DNA of 64,000 nt from Amphibalanus amphitrite (GCF_019059575.1 NW_024882193.1:248001-312000), one strand, 5' to 3'. Shown: positions 1 through 11,227, numbered from the stretch's first letter. Notes: generated by a model not told the origin, from the letters alone. Translations and numbers: made by a program.

Positions 1-99
1 TGATTTACTTGCAATTAGTGCAGTTTTGAGGCAAGTACATTTGAAATTAAGTTGCAATGAAAGGATAGCGAGAATTCAAGAGGAAATTCTCGAGAAAGC

Positions 100-1120
100 T
101 TACATATTTTGTATGAAGTATGCTTTGACGTGTCTTTTTAGCTGAGATTTAGACATCTGATTAATGGTTGTTATAGAGAATTGGGATGCAACGACATTAT
201 TCCAGACACGCGGTCCTATCCATGATGCTATTTGTGCACGATAACGTTTTGCCGAGAAGGGTTCGTGAAAATGTTGTCTATTTCTTGTTCTTATATTATC
301 CTGATCTACTGTAGCAAACAATTGGTTAAGTTGTGATGGTAAATGTGAAGCGAATTTTCGATACATGAACATGATAAGTTGTTGTCTAGCTAGTGCGTTT
401 ACTTTAAGAACATTGAGCTTACGAAATATGGGCATAGTATGTGCAAGACGATGTTCATTTACTATAATTCGAACTGCTCGTTTTTGTAATACTTCGATTT
501 TGTGGAGATAAGTTGGATATGTGAAACCCCAGATTAGGCAGCAATAGTTTAAGTAAGGAAGAATCAGTGAGTTGTAGAGCAAGAGTAATGATTTTTCAGG
601 AAGAAAGTACTTCGCTCTACTCAAGATTCCAATATTTCTACTGATAATGATTGCTATGTTATCGATGTGGTATTTCCACTTCAAGGCAGGGTCAATAGTG
701 ATGCCTAGATATTTTACTTTTTCTGCTATTTCAATTTTTTCACCATGTATCATAATGTTCAAATTAATGATATTACCCATTTGGTTGTATACTTGGTAAA
801 TGGTTTTTTGTACGTTGAGTGTGAGTTTGTTTGCTTGAAGCCAAATGGATACAGCTTCAAGTTCTTTATTCATATTTTCTTGTAGTTCCTGTGTATTTTC
901 ACCTTCAAAAAGTAAGGCTGTGTCATCAGCATATAGAAGGCATTCTGATTTTTTGCATACATTTTTTAAGTCATTTATGTATATAAGGAAGAGTAAGGGG
1001 CCTAGGATAGAGCCTTGGGGCACTCCTAGCTTAATACTTTGAAAAGAGGATCTAGTACTTTTAAATTCTACACATTGTTGTCTGTTTGTGAGATATGACT
1101 TGATAAAGTGAAGAGCACGA
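100..1120 (-). CDS. LINE ORF2, C-terminal segment (RT palm and thumb)
   Basis: This segment carries GVPQGSILGPLLFLIYINDL (RT motif B) and LLYADDTALL (motif C, the catalytic Asp-Asp), followed by the conserved YLGITID and the thumb/C-terminal region. The stop codon is at 100-102. The 99 bases beyond it are AT-rich 3'-UTR running off the window. The codons between 1,120 and about 1,185 belong to the inserted LTR, not the LINE. Confidence 0.9.
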
Positions 1121-1290
1121 TATAGTGTCCTGGGTGTGTAATTCCGTCGAACGGTCCGGGCCACGACACGCCACGATTTGTCCAAGATGGAGACTGTTTA
1201 TTTCCGATAGTGGCGGACGAGAAACGACACAATAGAGAAACGAGTACTCGGTACTCAGTACGACGGTACCCATAGGCTACGGTCACTACA
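1121..1290 (-). repeat. 3' LTR of gypsy element A
   Basis: 170 bp, matching 5,692-5,861 base for base as far as I can compare by eye. In element orientation it starts TGTAGTGACC and ends CACTATA. Such identity indicates very recent insertion. Confidence 0.92.
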
Positions 1291-1447
1291 TCCGCCACCT
1301 CAATAAAGTTGAACATAATTGACACCGGACGATACGCCAAGTAGACACGACACAGCTTATACTCGAAGCTGTTAAACTAATACAGAAACGCGGTTAGAGC
1401 CAATAACTGAAACGAAACAATCAGACACTGTGGTTCTGAAAATACAA

Positions 1448-4400
1448 TCAGCGCAGCCTCACAGGCACGAACCGACGGCGACCGAACGACGATCTCGGCA
1501 GCTCGTGTTCAGCCAGATCAGAGTCAGGCACGGCACGGTCCGCGCTATCAGCGCCGGCGGTGGCTGGCTGTGATCGCGGGGGCGTTGTTCGTCCTGTAGA
1601 TGGCGGTGCTGTCTCCGGCGGTGGCGCTGGCGGCTGGTCCCGGAGTAGAGTCGGTGACCGCTGAGTCGGCGGCTGAGACAGCAGCGGAGTGACGGGTCCG
1701 GCTGTGCCTGACGGCGGTGTGGCAGGTCCGGTTCCATCCTGGCTGCCACTAGGCACGCTAGCCAGGTGAGCCGCGTTCCTTCTGGTGCCGTCAGCCAGCA
1801 GGTAGGTTGCTGGGCCGAGCTGCTGGGTGACTGGGACTGGAGCCGAGAATCGACTTTGATCCTTCGGGACGTGTCCTGGCTTCTTCACACGGACCAGGTC
1901 CCCCGGCCGCAGACCAGGCCGCTTCACACCTTTACGTGCGGCGTAGTTCCGTTTGTTTCGGCGCTGTTGTTTGGCGACACGGTCGGAAATCCTCTTGTCA
2001 TGTGCTGCTTCCTCTACGACTGGTAGATTCAGACGCATCCGGCGTCCATGCAGCAGTACTGACGGCGCCTCACCGGTGCTACAGTGGGGGGTCGTCCGAT
2101 ACAGCGCGAGTCGCTGTGTGACGTGGTTGGAGAAGGAGTCTGCTGTCCTGAGCCTCAACTGGGCGGCTTCCTGCAGCCAGCTCTTGACTTCTCGATTTAG
2201 CCGCTCGACTGCAGCGTTGCCACGCGGCCAGTAGAGTGATGACCGGTGGTGCGTGATGCCGCGACGCTGCAGGTACGTGCGGAACTTCTCACTTGAGAAC
2301 TGTGGACCGTTGTCACTGATGATTTCATCGCAGAAACCTTCTCGAGCCCAGAGAGCGCTGAGCATCCTGATGATGTCATCAGTTTCGACTGTGGATGTCA
2401 GAGCTATCTCTGGCCACTTGCTGTAGTAATCGGTAACGACGATCGCGAACCGTGCGGCAGGAGGCGCTGCGGAGATGGGTCCCACGATGTCAATACCGAG
2501 CTTGGACCATGGTCGGTCAGGCAGCTGGACGGGCTGTAGTGGTGCTGGTCGCGCCTGCTGGGCGAGCACCGAGTCCTTTGAACAGCACACGTGGCAGTTC
2601 TTCACGAGAGCGGCAGCAGCAGTCGCCATGCCGGGCCACCACGCCAGGTCTCTCAGGAGTTGTTTCGACCGGACAACGCCTTGGTGACCGGCGTGTGCCA
2701 GCTCCAGGTACCTGCTGCGCAGCGTCTCGGGGACGACGACCCGTTCAGGTCCGCGCATGACGATGCCATCTTCTCTGCACTGGAGTTCGTGGCGCACGGC
2801 GAAGTAATCGCGAAGGTCCGGCGCGCACTTGCGAGTCGTGTCGGGCCAGCCGAAGCGGATTGTAGAACGCAGCTTCTCCATCACCGGGTCGGCGGCTGAA
2901 GCGGCTCGGATGTCCTCCTCCGTGAGGACGTCGGCAGCGGCATCAGTGACGAGTGCGACGACATCGTCACTGTCAGTCTCAGCGGCAGTGGTGTCTGGGA
3001 GCGGTAGTCGCGAGAGAGTGTCCGCGACCGGGATACTGTGGCCAGGCTTGTACTGGACGGTATAAGAGTACGACATCAGTCGTGACTGCCATCTGGCGAT
3101 CCGAGCTCCTGCGCGGTTGGCTGACTGAGGCGACAGCAGCGTTGTCAGCGCGGAGTGGTCGGTTCGTAGGGTGAAGTGGCGGCCCCAGAGGTAGATCCGC
3201 CAGTGCTCGATGGCATTCACAGCACTCAGCGCTTCTTTCTCGGAGACTGAGTACTTCGCTTCAGCATCTGTGAAGGAACGTGACCAGTAGGCCACTGGGC
3301 GCTCCTGTCCGTCCGCCTGGATCTGAGTCAGGACAGCGCCTGCACCACGGTCACTGGCGTCCGTGGTGACGATGGTGTCCAGTGCCGGCGAGAACGGCAT
3401 CATCACCGGACTGGAGGAGATCAGGCTCTTGACGCTGTTGAAGGCGTGTTCCGCGGCTGGGCCCCACTCGAAGGGAACGTCCTTCTTCAACATCACAGTC
3501 AGCGGCTGGACCACCGTGGAGTAGGCGGGGATGAACCTGCTGAACCAGGCGGTGGTGCCGATGAAGCTCCGTAGCTCCTTGAGGTCGGTGGGGTGTGGTG
3601 CATCCACCACAGCCCTGATTGCTGACTGCAGAGGTGCGACTCCGTGCTTCGTCAGGCGGTGACCACAGAAGTCGACCTCAGGCTGGGAGAAGACGGACTT
3701 CTGCATGTTCACTGTGATGCGAGCTGCGCGAAGCCGGGCCAGGACGGCATGCAGGCGGGCATCGTGCTCGGACTGAGTGCGCCCGGACACCAAGATGTCG
3801 TCGAGGTAGTGACCACATCCTGCGATCCCGTCCAGGACTTGGTCCAGGAGCTTCTGGAACGCAGAGCCAGAACTGACGAGACCCATGGGAACTCGTTTCC
3901 AGCGGAAGAGGCCGTCCATGGTGAGGAATGCAGTGATGTCTCGGGAATCTTCATGCAGGCAGAGTTGGAAGTACGCGGACTTCAGGTCTATCCTGCTGTA
4001 GACGGTGCCTCGTAGGTTCCGCTCCAGGTCATCTATGGTGGGAAGTGGATGTACCTCTGCGATGATCTGAGAGTTTGGCCATCGAAGATCAGTGCAGATG
4101 CGGAGTTTGCCATCCTTCTTGCGAGTGACAGCCAGTGGGCTGACCCACTGAGACGCGTCTGCTCGTTCGATGACGTCAGCTCGGAGAAGTCGATTGAGTT
4201 CGGCTGACACCTCCTCCCGGACTGAGAGAGGCAGACGACGAAGCTTGAACGCTTTAGGCACAGCGTCAGGCTTCAGCTGGATCCTGTGAGCGTATCCGTC
4301 GATAGCTGGGAGATGAAGTTGCTCCTCTGACGCAGAGGTCTGCTCATCCAGATCGAAGATGGTGTGCGAAGCTGGGTGCAGAGTTAATCCCAGGGCACTC

Positions 4401-5599
4401 AGCACATCCATACCCATGATGGCCTCCAGGCGGGGCGTGTCCACCAGGTAGAATGATGCGTCGACCTTGCGCTCGTTGTAGCTGATGATGGCAGGGAGGG
4501 TGCCATGAACTTGAATGGGGTTGTGGCCGAAACCGTACAGGTTAGCAGAAGTAGGCTCGTAGCTGACACCCTTGAACAGCTGCTTGGCACGCTGCAGGCT
4601 TAGAAGCGAACAGGTGGCACCTGTATCCACTTGAAGATGCACACCCTCACGTGTGATGTCACCGGCTGTGATGGTCACTGGACACGACAGCTTCGTTGAC
4701 TTGCCCTGTTCACAAGCCAGAACGTGCAGTTCTCTGACAGCTTGTGGTCTGGAACGGCTGGACCCAGATCTGCCGCCACGAGGACCTGGTTTCTTGGGTT
4801 TTGAACCTCCACCCCTGGGTTCTGGGTTGTCGCGACTGCGACACCAGGCAGCGAAGTGTCCCTGGCGGTTGCAGATGTGGCAGACGATGTGCCTGGCTGG
4901 GCAGCTGGGATCACGGACAGGGTGATCGTGACGTCCACAGTTGGTGCACGGGGTGCTGACGGTCTGGGCAGGTTGCTGATGTCCTTTACGTGTCTCCACC
5001 TTTGCGACAGCGGGAACAGGTGGAGCGGCGACAACACCATGCTGAATAGTAGCGGCCTGCTGCAGAGCCTGCTCATGAGCCTCTGCCATGCCGAGCAGCT
5101 TCGGCAGTGTTAGGTCATGCTCCTGCAGAAGGCGCTGACGCAGAGCATTGTGAGGGGTCTTCTCCACAATTTGGTCCCTGATCAGCTCGTCCTCCATCGC
5201 TCCGAAGTTGCACTTCTTGGCAAGTCCATGCAGAACTGCAGCGTAGTCTGCCGTAGACTCATGTGACTGCTGGCCTCTCTGCCGAAACTGGAACCGTTCT
5301 ACGATGACGTTGGTCTTGGGTTCGTAGTGGTTGCGTAGTTGGCGAATGGTGACGTCATAGTCGTCCTCGTTCTCGTCCTTCACCAGCGTCGGCAAGTTTT
5401 CATAAACGCGATATGCCTCATCTCCGATTGCACAGAGTAGCAGTGCACGTCTCTGGGCCGCTGGTAGAGGGGTGTCGCCACTGCGAGCAATTAAGTAGTT
5501 CCCGAACCGCCGCTCCCACGTCGCCCACGGCGTTTGCGGCGCACCAGGGTGCGGCAGGAACGGCGCGGGGAGTGGCACTCCGCCGTCGAAGGCGCTCAT
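1448..5599 (-). CDS. gag-pol polyprotein of gypsy element A
   Basis: An uninterrupted 1,383-residue polyprotein. I chose the ATG at 5,597-5,599, the first one inside the element after the LTR; the open frame extends further upstream only through LTR sequence. Domains in order are: a gag region; two zinc knuckles (the second CHICNRQGHFAAWC, CCHC type); an aspartic protease (VDTGATCSLL); a reverse transcriptase (CTDLRWPN, CGHYLDDILVSG); RNase H (TTDASDRGAGAVLTQ); and an integrase with the HHCC zinc site and the DDE core (SDNGPQFSS, NAAVERLNRE). Gag and pol share one frame, so no frameshift is needed. The Pro/Ser/Thr-rich C-terminal tail is probably dispensable. The element looks potentially autonomous. 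Confidence 0.93.
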   Translation of the reverse strand: MSAFDGGVPLPAPFLPHPGAPQTPWATWERRFGNYLIARSGDTPLPAAQRRALLLCAIGDEAYRVYENLPTLVKDENEDDYDVTIRQLRNHYEPKTNVIVERFQFRQRGQQSHESTADYAAVLHGLAKKCNFGAMEDELIRDQIVEKTPHNALRQRLLQEHDLTLPKLLGMAEAHEQALQQAATIQHGVVAAPPVPAVAKVETRKGHQQPAQTVSTPCTNCGRHDHPVRDPSCPARHIVCHICNRQGHFAAWCRSRDNPEPRGGGSKPKKPGPRGGRSGSSRSRPQAVRELHVLACEQGKSTKLSCPVTITAGDITREGVHLQVDTGATCSLLSLQRAKQLFKGVSYEPTSANLYGFGHNPIQVHGTLPAIISYNERKVDASFYLVDTPRLEAIMGMDVLSALGLTLHPASHTIFDLDEQTSASEEQLHLPAIDGYAHRIQLKPDAVPKAFKLRRLPLSVREEVSAELNRLLRADVIERADASQWVSPLAVTRKKDGKLRICTDLRWPNSQIIAEVHPLPTIDDLERNLRGTVYSRIDLKSAYFQLCLHEDSRDITAFLTMDGLFRWKRVPMGLVSSGSAFQKLLDQVLDGIAGCGHYLDDILVSGRTQSEHDARLHAVLARLRAARITVNMQKSVFSQPEVDFCGHRLTKHGVAPLQSAIRAVVDAPHPTDLKELRSFIGTTAWFSRFIPAYSTVVQPLTVMLKKDVPFEWGPAAEHAFNSVKSLISSSPVMMPFSPALDTIVTTDASDRGAGAVLTQIQADGQERPVAYWSRSFTDAEAKYSVSEKEALSAVNAIEHWRIYLWGRHFTLRTDHSALTTLLSPQSANRAGARIARWQSRLMSYSYTVQYKPGHSIPVADTLSRLPLPDTTAAETDSDDVVALVTDAAADVLTEEDIRAASAADPVMEKLRSTIRFGWPDTTRKCAPDLRDYFAVRHELQCREDGIVMRGPERVVVPETLRSRYLELAHAGHQGVVRSKQLLRDLAWWPGMATAAAALVKNCHVCCSKDSVLAQQARPAPLQPVQLPDRPWSKLGIDIVGPISAAPPAARFAIVVTDYYSKWPEIALTSTVETDDIIRMLSALWAREGFCDEIISDNGPQFSSEKFRTYLQRRGITHHRSSLYWPRGNAAVERLNREVKSWLQEAAQLRLRTADSFSNHVTQRLALYRTTPHCSTGEAPSVLLHGRRMRLNLPVVEEAAHDKRISDRVAKQQRRNKRNYAARKGVKRPGLRPGDLVRVKKPGHVPKDQSRFSAPVPVTQQLGPATYLLADGTRRNAAHLASVPSGSQDGTGPATPPSGTAGPVTPLLSQPPTQRSPTLLRDQPPAPPPETAPPSTGRTTPPRSQPATAGADSADRAVPDSDLAEHELPRSSFGRRRFVPVRLR

Positions 5600-5691
5600 T
5601 GCGTCGCCGAATACAAGAAAACTGACGAAAATATAACACACGCGCTCGACATTACGTGAAAAGTTCGAAAAGTATCCACTCGTCGCCACAA

Positions 5692-5861
5692 TATAGTGTC
5701 CTGGGTGTGTAATTCCGTCGAACGGTCCGGGCCACGACACGCCACGATTTGTCCAAGATGGAGACTGTTTATTTCCGATAGTGGCGGACGAGAAACGACA
5801 CAATAGAGAAACGAGTACTCGGTACTCAGTACGACGGTACCCATAGGCTACGGTCACTACA
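5692..5861 (-). repeat. 5' LTR of gypsy element A
   Basis: The second copy of the 170-bp LTR. Transcription would start here and run toward lower coordinates. It is followed on the minus strand by the putative primer-binding site at about 5,680-5,691. Confidence 0.92.
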
Positions 5862-5866
5862 CACGA

Positions 5867-6637
5867 CCAGTAAATCCGTATTTACGACATTTGCTGATGA
5901 GTATGTTGTGGTTCACTGTATCAAATGCTTTTTTAAGGTCAATGAATACCGCTGAGGGCATTTTCCCATTTTCCATGCTTTTTGTTATTCGTTCTTGCAG
6001 GAGTACTATAGGCATGTATGTTGATAAGGATTTTTGAAAGCCAAATTGATCCTTACATAATATGTCATTCTGTATGAGGTATGCATTGATTCTCTGGTGT
6101 ACAATCTTTTCTAGAAGTTTGGAAAGATAGGGAAGGATACTAATGGGTCTATAGTTGCTAAATATATTTTTACTTCCAGATTTGTATAATGGCTTCACCA
6201 CAGCCATCTTCATACTTTCAGGAAATGTTCCAGTACTCAACGATATGTTTATTAAATGAACCAATTGACTGAGTATTGCTGAATATGTATTTTTGAATAT
6301 TTTTGAATTGATGTTGTCAATACCAGCACCAACATTTTTCATATTTCTTATCATGGAGTCTAATTCTGCAGAATTTGTTGGGTGAAAATGATCAAATGTG
6401 TTTTCACTGGAAGTGACACTATCCAGGGGATCAGTTCTGGTATTTGGGATTTCTTTTTCAAGCTTCTCACCAATTGATATGAAAAAATTGTTAAATAAGT
6501 GAGCTACTTGCTTGGTGTCTTCAATGGGATTTCCATGCGCATCACTGAAAGCAGTAGATACTTCAGATTTTCTAGGATTCTTATTTATACAACTGTTGAG
6601 TAGTTCCCACATTTTCTTTGAATTTGTCTTATGAAGC
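5867..6637 (-). CDS. LINE ORF2, middle segment (RT fingers)
   Basis: This is the N-terminal half of the reverse transcriptase. Visible motifs are NYRPISILPYLSKLLEK (RT block 1-2), DQFGFQKSLST and FIDLKKAFDTVNH (motif A with the first catalytic Asp). It is bounded on both sides by LTR retrotransposons and is in frame with the endonuclease segment upstream and the RT palm segment downstream once those are removed. Confidence 0.9.
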
Positions 6638-6890
6638 TGTAGTGACCGACGTCGCTATCTCCTTCTCGTGCCGCACCGCCTGCCCAGTCAGAGCCTCGTG
6701 TCCCTTCACCAAAGACTGTATTCACCTTCTCAAGCAGTCCCTTTTATGCCCTCTGTCCACGTCCGCAAAACCCGTCACGCAGTCACCACTATAGAAGACA
6801 ACACAACTGTGGCGCACAACAAAACTGAATCGTCTCTTCCAAGGCCGCGGATAACGCAGTCACTAAATCACTGCCGTATCCGATACTACA
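6638..6890 (-). repeat. 3' LTR of gypsy element B
   Basis: 253 bp, apparently identical to 11,290-11,542. In element orientation it begins TGTAGTATCGG and ends GGTCACTACA, so the ends are inverted repeats. Confidence 0.93.
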
Positions 6891-6940
6891 TATCCCCTCC
6901 CTTAAGGAATCCCCACGGTTACATGACACACAGGTGTACT

Positions 6941-9900
6941 TTACCCCGGACTATAACGGTCCGGCGCGTAACGACGCCGACCGCGGGCCGAGGGCTGCAG
7001 CTCGCGATCCGTCCGCCGCGCCGACCTCCGGGGTGACCCCGAAGCGACGTCGCTCGCCCCCGAGCAGTCGGGCCGGCCCTCCACCGACGGCGACGACCGG
7101 CGGCCAGTCGGCGATCGAGCCGCACTTCGCCGGGTCCGTCCCGTAGTCGGCGTCGACGTGACGTCCGTCGGCTCCGGCGTCGCCGGCCCGGGACCGGCCC
7201 CGGGCGGCGCCGCCCGGTCCGCACGGGGCGGCGAGCACCGTGGAGGCGAGACCGGCGGCGGCTCCGAGCCAGTGCCCGGCCGCGCCGCCAGGGGCGCGCT
7301 CAGCGGCGACGGCGCGTCAGAGCCGACTTGTCCGGCCTCCGACCGCACCGCAGGGGGCGCGCCCGGCGCGCCGGTCGGAGATTCCCCATCTGGAGCTCGT
7401 TGTCCGGTGTCTGGAACGCGCGCCAGGTGTGCGGAGTTCCACCTTGTGCCGTTCTCCAGCTCGAACGTGCCAGCGGCCACTTGCCGCGTCACCTTGAGCG
7501 GCTCTGAGAACTTGCGGTCGTCCTTCCTGATGTGTCCCGGTATCTTCACACGCACCACGTCTCCAACCTGGATCCGGGTTGGGCGGACGGCCTGCCGGCT
7601 GTTGTAGTTGCGGCGGTTCCGCCGCTGTTGCCGTTCAACCCTCCGGTGAACTTCTCGGTCGGGTGAAGCAGGTTGGCCGATGACTGGTAGGTCGAGCCGC
7701 ATCACCCGGCCGTGTAGCAACTCAGACGGCGCCCTGCCGGTCGTGCAGTGTGGGGTGGCCCGGTACCTCGCCAGCTGCAGCTGGAGGTACTGCTGCAGCG
7801 ACACTTCGCTCTGGTTAACAGCAGCCACGAACCAGGTCTTCAGCGTCCGGTTGAACCGTTCCACTGCGCCATTTCCTCGGGGCCAGTAGACGGAAGACCG
7901 TCGATGCTCGATGTTCCGCTCCTTGAGGTAGGTACGGAACTGGTTGCTGGTGAATTGGGTGCCGTTATCTGTCACGATAACGTCCGGATATCCCTCCCGG
8001 GACCAGACAGACGACAAGATGCGGATGATGTCCGATGTCGTTACCGTCGACGTGAGACCCACTTCAACCCACTTGCTTCCGTAATCGGTCAACGTCACAG
8101 CGAACCGCGCGTGTGCTGGCGCTCCGGGCAGCGGTCCGACGACGTCCAGTCCCAGCTGGGACCACGGCTTGTCCGGGTAGGGTACTGGTTGCAGCGGCGT
8201 CTTCCTCACCGCCTGGCTGAGGACCTTGTCGCTGGCCTGGCAGCGGTCGCAGGCGCCCACCAGGGCCGCCACGTCCCTATCCATCCCTGGCCACCACGAG
8301 AGGCTGCGCAGCAACTGCTTGGTGCGTACGACCCCATCATGGGCCCGATGGGCTGCTGACAAGTACTCCGCTCGCAGTGCGCTGGGCACTATCACCCGAT
8401 CCGGTCCTCGGAGGATGACGTCATCAGTGCGAACTTGCAGTTCGTGACGAACAGCGAAGTACGGCTTCACCTCCGGCGTGCAGCGCTTCGCCGAGTCCGG
8501 CCAGCCTCTGGCGATGACGTCCCTCAACTGCTGCAGGACAGGATCCGTCTTCGACTCCATTCGCACCTTCTCTTCGGTGAGGACGGCTTCTCCTGCGGCT
8601 GCCTCTGCATAGACGAGCGCCACGACGTCCTCGCCCGAGTCGTCCTCCGACGGTCCGGGGCAGCTGAGCGGCAATCGAGACAGGGCGTCTGCCACGGGGA
8701 CGCTCCCCGTGCTCCCAGCGGTGTAGACAACCTCGTAGGCGAACGGCTGCAGACGCGCCTGCCACCTGGCGATCCTCGCTCCGGCTCTGCCGGAAAACTT
8801 CGGCGAGAGCAGGGTGGTCAGTGCGGAATGGTCGGTCCGCAGGGTGAAGAATCTCCCCCACAGGTAGAGCTTCCACCTCTCGATGGCCTGGACGGCGCTG
8901 AGGGCCTCACGCTCAGACACTGAGTAGCGCTGCTCGGTGTCTGTGAAGCTCCTCGACCAGTACGAAACTGGGTGCTCCGTGCCGTCCGGATGCACCTGAG
9001 CCAGCACCGCCCCGGCGCCCCGGTCAGAGGCGTCCGACGTCACGATGATCGGCAGTGCAGACTGGAACGGCTGCAGGATCGGACGACTGGTGATCAGCCT
9101 CTTCACCGTCTGGAAACTCTCTTCAACTTCTTCAGACCAGGTGAACTTCACGTTCTTCCGCAGCATACAGGCGAGAGGCCGAACGACGTCAGCGTAGGCT
9201 GGGATGAACTTGGCAAACCAACCGGCGAGGCCCATGAAGCTCCGCAGCTCCTGCACGCCCGTGGGCCTCGGCGCGTCCCTCACCGCCTGCACCGTGGAGT
9301 CTGACGGAGTGATGCCACTTGCTGTCATCCGGTGACCACAGAAGTCCACTTCTGCAGAGGAGAACACCGATTTCTCCATGTTGATGGTGACGTTTGCAGC
9401 TCTCAGTCGGTCCAGCACCTTCCGTAGACGCTCGTCATGCTGTCTTCGGGTCTTCCCAGAGACGAGGATGTCGTCCATGTAATGGCCACATCCAGGGATG
9501 CCATCCAACAGGTCATCCAGCAGCTTCTGGCAGGCTGAACCAGCTGACACCAGTCCGAACGGAACCCTTCGGAACCGCATCAGCCCATCATGAGTGATAA
9601 AGGCGGTGATGTCCCTGCTGCTCTCCTGGAGGTTCAGCTGGTGGTACGCAGAGCGCAGATCTAGCTTCGAGTAGATGACACCCTGAAGACGGCTTTGCAG
9701 CTCCTCGATGGTCGGCAGAGGGTGTACCTCGGGAACAATCTGGGAGTTGGGACCACGTAGGTCCACGCAGAGGCGAATCTTCCCATCTGGCTTGCGAGAC
9801 ACCACCAGAGGGCTCACCCACTGGGATGCATCGATCCTCTCGATCACCCCAGCCCTGAGAAGACGCTGCAACTCTTGGGAGACCTCTTCCCTGACGGCGA

Positions 9901-11227
9901 GTGGCAGCCTGCGCAGCCGGTACGCAGTCGGCACAGCATCTGGGCGAAGGACGATGCGGTGCTCGTACCCGGTGATGGCTGGCAGCTCCGCTTCTGCAGT
10001 CACACTGTCCACAGAACAAGAGGCGGGGTGCAGGGTCAGGCCACTGTGGCTCTGGATGGACAGACCCAGGGCTTGCATGAGGTCAAGTCCCATCAACCTC
10101 TCTGACGATTTCGTCTCCACCAGGTAGAAGGACACTTCCGCAACTGCATCACCATGCTGAACTCTCACTGGCAGAGTGCCAACAACCTTGAGCGGGGTCT
10201 TGCCAAACCCGAACAGCTTTGCATCACTGGGGTTGTACCTGCAGCCCTTGAACATGGCACGCGCAACATCAAGGCTCAGGATTGAACATGTTGCCCCAGT
10301 ATCCACTTGCAACTCAACTTCGTGGCACTTCTCTCCTACAGATAGAGTCACTGGGCACTTTACTTTACTGAGGTTCTGTGCTTGGCATGCTAACACAAAG
10401 GCTTCTTTGACCATACCTCTGCTCTTCGGACGTTGTGAAGGTCTGCGGCTGGACTGGGCTGCTGTGGCACCTGCTGCGCGGTCCGGACACATGACCGCGA
10501 AGTGTCCCCTCTTCCCACAAACTCGGCACTCGGCACGCCGAGCTGGGCACTGGAGAGATGCAGCATTATGGTCAGTACGGCCACAGCTTCCACACTTTTT
10601 CTGGTTCGGACCCTTGGGTGGCTTGCTTGGGGACACTTTGGCAACAGACTGAGACACATCGGGATGGTTCATCATCATGTGCGACTCATGAATTGAACGC
10701 TCAAAGGCTTCTGCAGTAGTCAAGACTTTCGCAAGAGTTAGCTCACTATCCTGCAGGAACTTCTCCCGGAGGCGAGAGTGCAACGTTTTCTCCACCACCA
10801 CGTCCCGAATTAACTCATCTTCCATGGCCCCAAACTTGCAAGTTTTCGCAAGCCCCCGCAACACAGACACATACTCAGCAGTACTTTCTGTGGGCAGCTG
10901 TGAACGCTGTCTGAAAGCAAAACGCTCCACAATTACGTTCGCTTTCGACACAAAGAAAGAGTCGAGTTGGCGAATAGCAGCAGCAAACTCGGTCTCACCT
11001 TCTACCTTGACGCCCTCAGGCAAGGTGTCAAAAATTCGCTGGCCCTCTTCACCCAACGCAGAAATCAGAAGGGCTCGCGCAACCCTCGGCGAGATAGGTG
11101 CACCCTCACCCGCCGCAGCCACCAAGAAAATGTCCGTAAAGTAATCACGCCATTTTTCCCAAGGCTTCGCAGGCTTGCCCGGCAGCGGCAAAAACGGCGC
11201 AGGCAGGGGCACGTCGTAGTTAGGCAT
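6941..11227 (-). CDS. gag-pol polyprotein of gypsy element B
   Basis: A single intact frame of 1,428 residues from the ATG at 11,225-11,227. The order is: gag; zinc knuckles (CGSCGRTDH..., then CRVCGKRGHFAVMC); protease (VDTGATCSIL); reverse transcriptase (CVDLRGPN and CGHYMDDILVSG); RNase H (TSDASDRGAGAVLAQ); integrase (HHCC, then VTDNGTQFTS and NGAVERFNRT). A long GC-rich Pro/Arg-rich tail follows (about 6,950-7,450) with no recognised domain. There is no env. The architecture matches element A, and the protein similarity between the two is clear but far from identical. Confidence 0.94.
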   Translation of the reverse strand: MPNYDVPLPAPFLPLPGKPAKPWEKWRDYFTDIFLVAAAGEGAPISPRVARALLISALGEEGQRIFDTLPEGVKVEGETEFAAAIRQLDSFFVSKANVIVERFAFRQRSQLPTESTAEYVSVLRGLAKTCKFGAMEDELIRDVVVEKTLHSRLREKFLQDSELTLAKVLTTAEAFERSIHESHMMMNHPDVSQSVAKVSPSKPPKGPNQKKCGSCGRTDHNAASLQCPARRAECRVCGKRGHFAVMCPDRAAGATAAQSSRRPSQRPKSRGMVKEAFVLACQAQNLSKVKCPVTLSVGEKCHEVELQVDTGATCSILSLDVARAMFKGCRYNPSDAKLFGFGKTPLKVVGTLPVRVQHGDAVAEVSFYLVETKSSERLMGLDLMQALGLSIQSHSGLTLHPASCSVDSVTAEAELPAITGYEHRIVLRPDAVPTAYRLRRLPLAVREEVSQELQRLLRAGVIERIDASQWVSPLVVSRKPDGKIRLCVDLRGPNSQIVPEVHPLPTIEELQSRLQGVIYSKLDLRSAYHQLNLQESSRDITAFITHDGLMRFRRVPFGLVSAGSACQKLLDDLLDGIPGCGHYMDDILVSGKTRRQHDERLRKVLDRLRAANVTINMEKSVFSSAEVDFCGHRMTASGITPSDSTVQAVRDAPRPTGVQELRSFMGLAGWFAKFIPAYADVVRPLACMLRKNVKFTWSEEVEESFQTVKRLITSRPILQPFQSALPIIVTSDASDRGAGAVLAQVHPDGTEHPVSYWSRSFTDTEQRYSVSEREALSAVQAIERWKLYLWGRFFTLRTDHSALTTLLSPKFSGRAGARIARWQARLQPFAYEVVYTAGSTGSVPVADALSRLPLSCPGPSEDDSGEDVVALVYAEAAAGEAVLTEEKVRMESKTDPVLQQLRDVIARGWPDSAKRCTPEVKPYFAVRHELQVRTDDVILRGPDRVIVPSALRAEYLSAAHRAHDGVVRTKQLLRSLSWWPGMDRDVAALVGACDRCQASDKVLSQAVRKTPLQPVPYPDKPWSQLGLDVVGPLPGAPAHARFAVTLTDYGSKWVEVGLTSTVTTSDIIRILSSVWSREGYPDVIVTDNGTQFTSNQFRTYLKERNIEHRRSSVYWPRGNGAVERFNRTLKTWFVAAVNQSEVSLQQYLQLQLARYRATPHCTTGRAPSELLHGRVMRLDLPVIGQPASPDREVHRRVERQQRRNRRNYNSRQAVRPTRIQVGDVVRVKIPGHIRKDDRKFSEPLKVTRQVAAGTFELENGTRWNSAHLARVPDTGQRAPDGESPTGAPGAPPAVRSEAGQVGSDAPSPLSAPLAARPGTGSEPPPVSPPRCSPPRADRAAPPGAGPGPATPEPTDVTSTPTTGRTRRSAARSPTGRRSSPSVEGRPDCSGASDVASGSPRRSARRTDRELQPSARGRRRYAPDRYSPG

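Larger units (their letters stand above)
1121..5861 (-). mobile_element. Ty3/gypsy LTR retrotransposon A (complete)
   Basis: A 4,741-bp element bounded by two 170-bp LTRs and flanked by the 5-bp target duplication CACGA (1,116-1,120 and 5,862-5,866). Just inside the 5' LTR (minus sense) the sequence TGGCGACGAG is the likely primer-binding site. One long gag-pol ORF occupies the interior and there is no env-like ORF. The 157 bases between the ORF end and the 3' LTR (1,291-1,447) hold no gene. The element is inserted in the LINE reverse transcriptase. Confidence 0.93.

Noticed and set aside
1766-11144. Plus-strand ORFs inside the gypsy elements
   Set aside because: Shadows of the GC-rich gag-pol frames on the opposite strand; no motifs.
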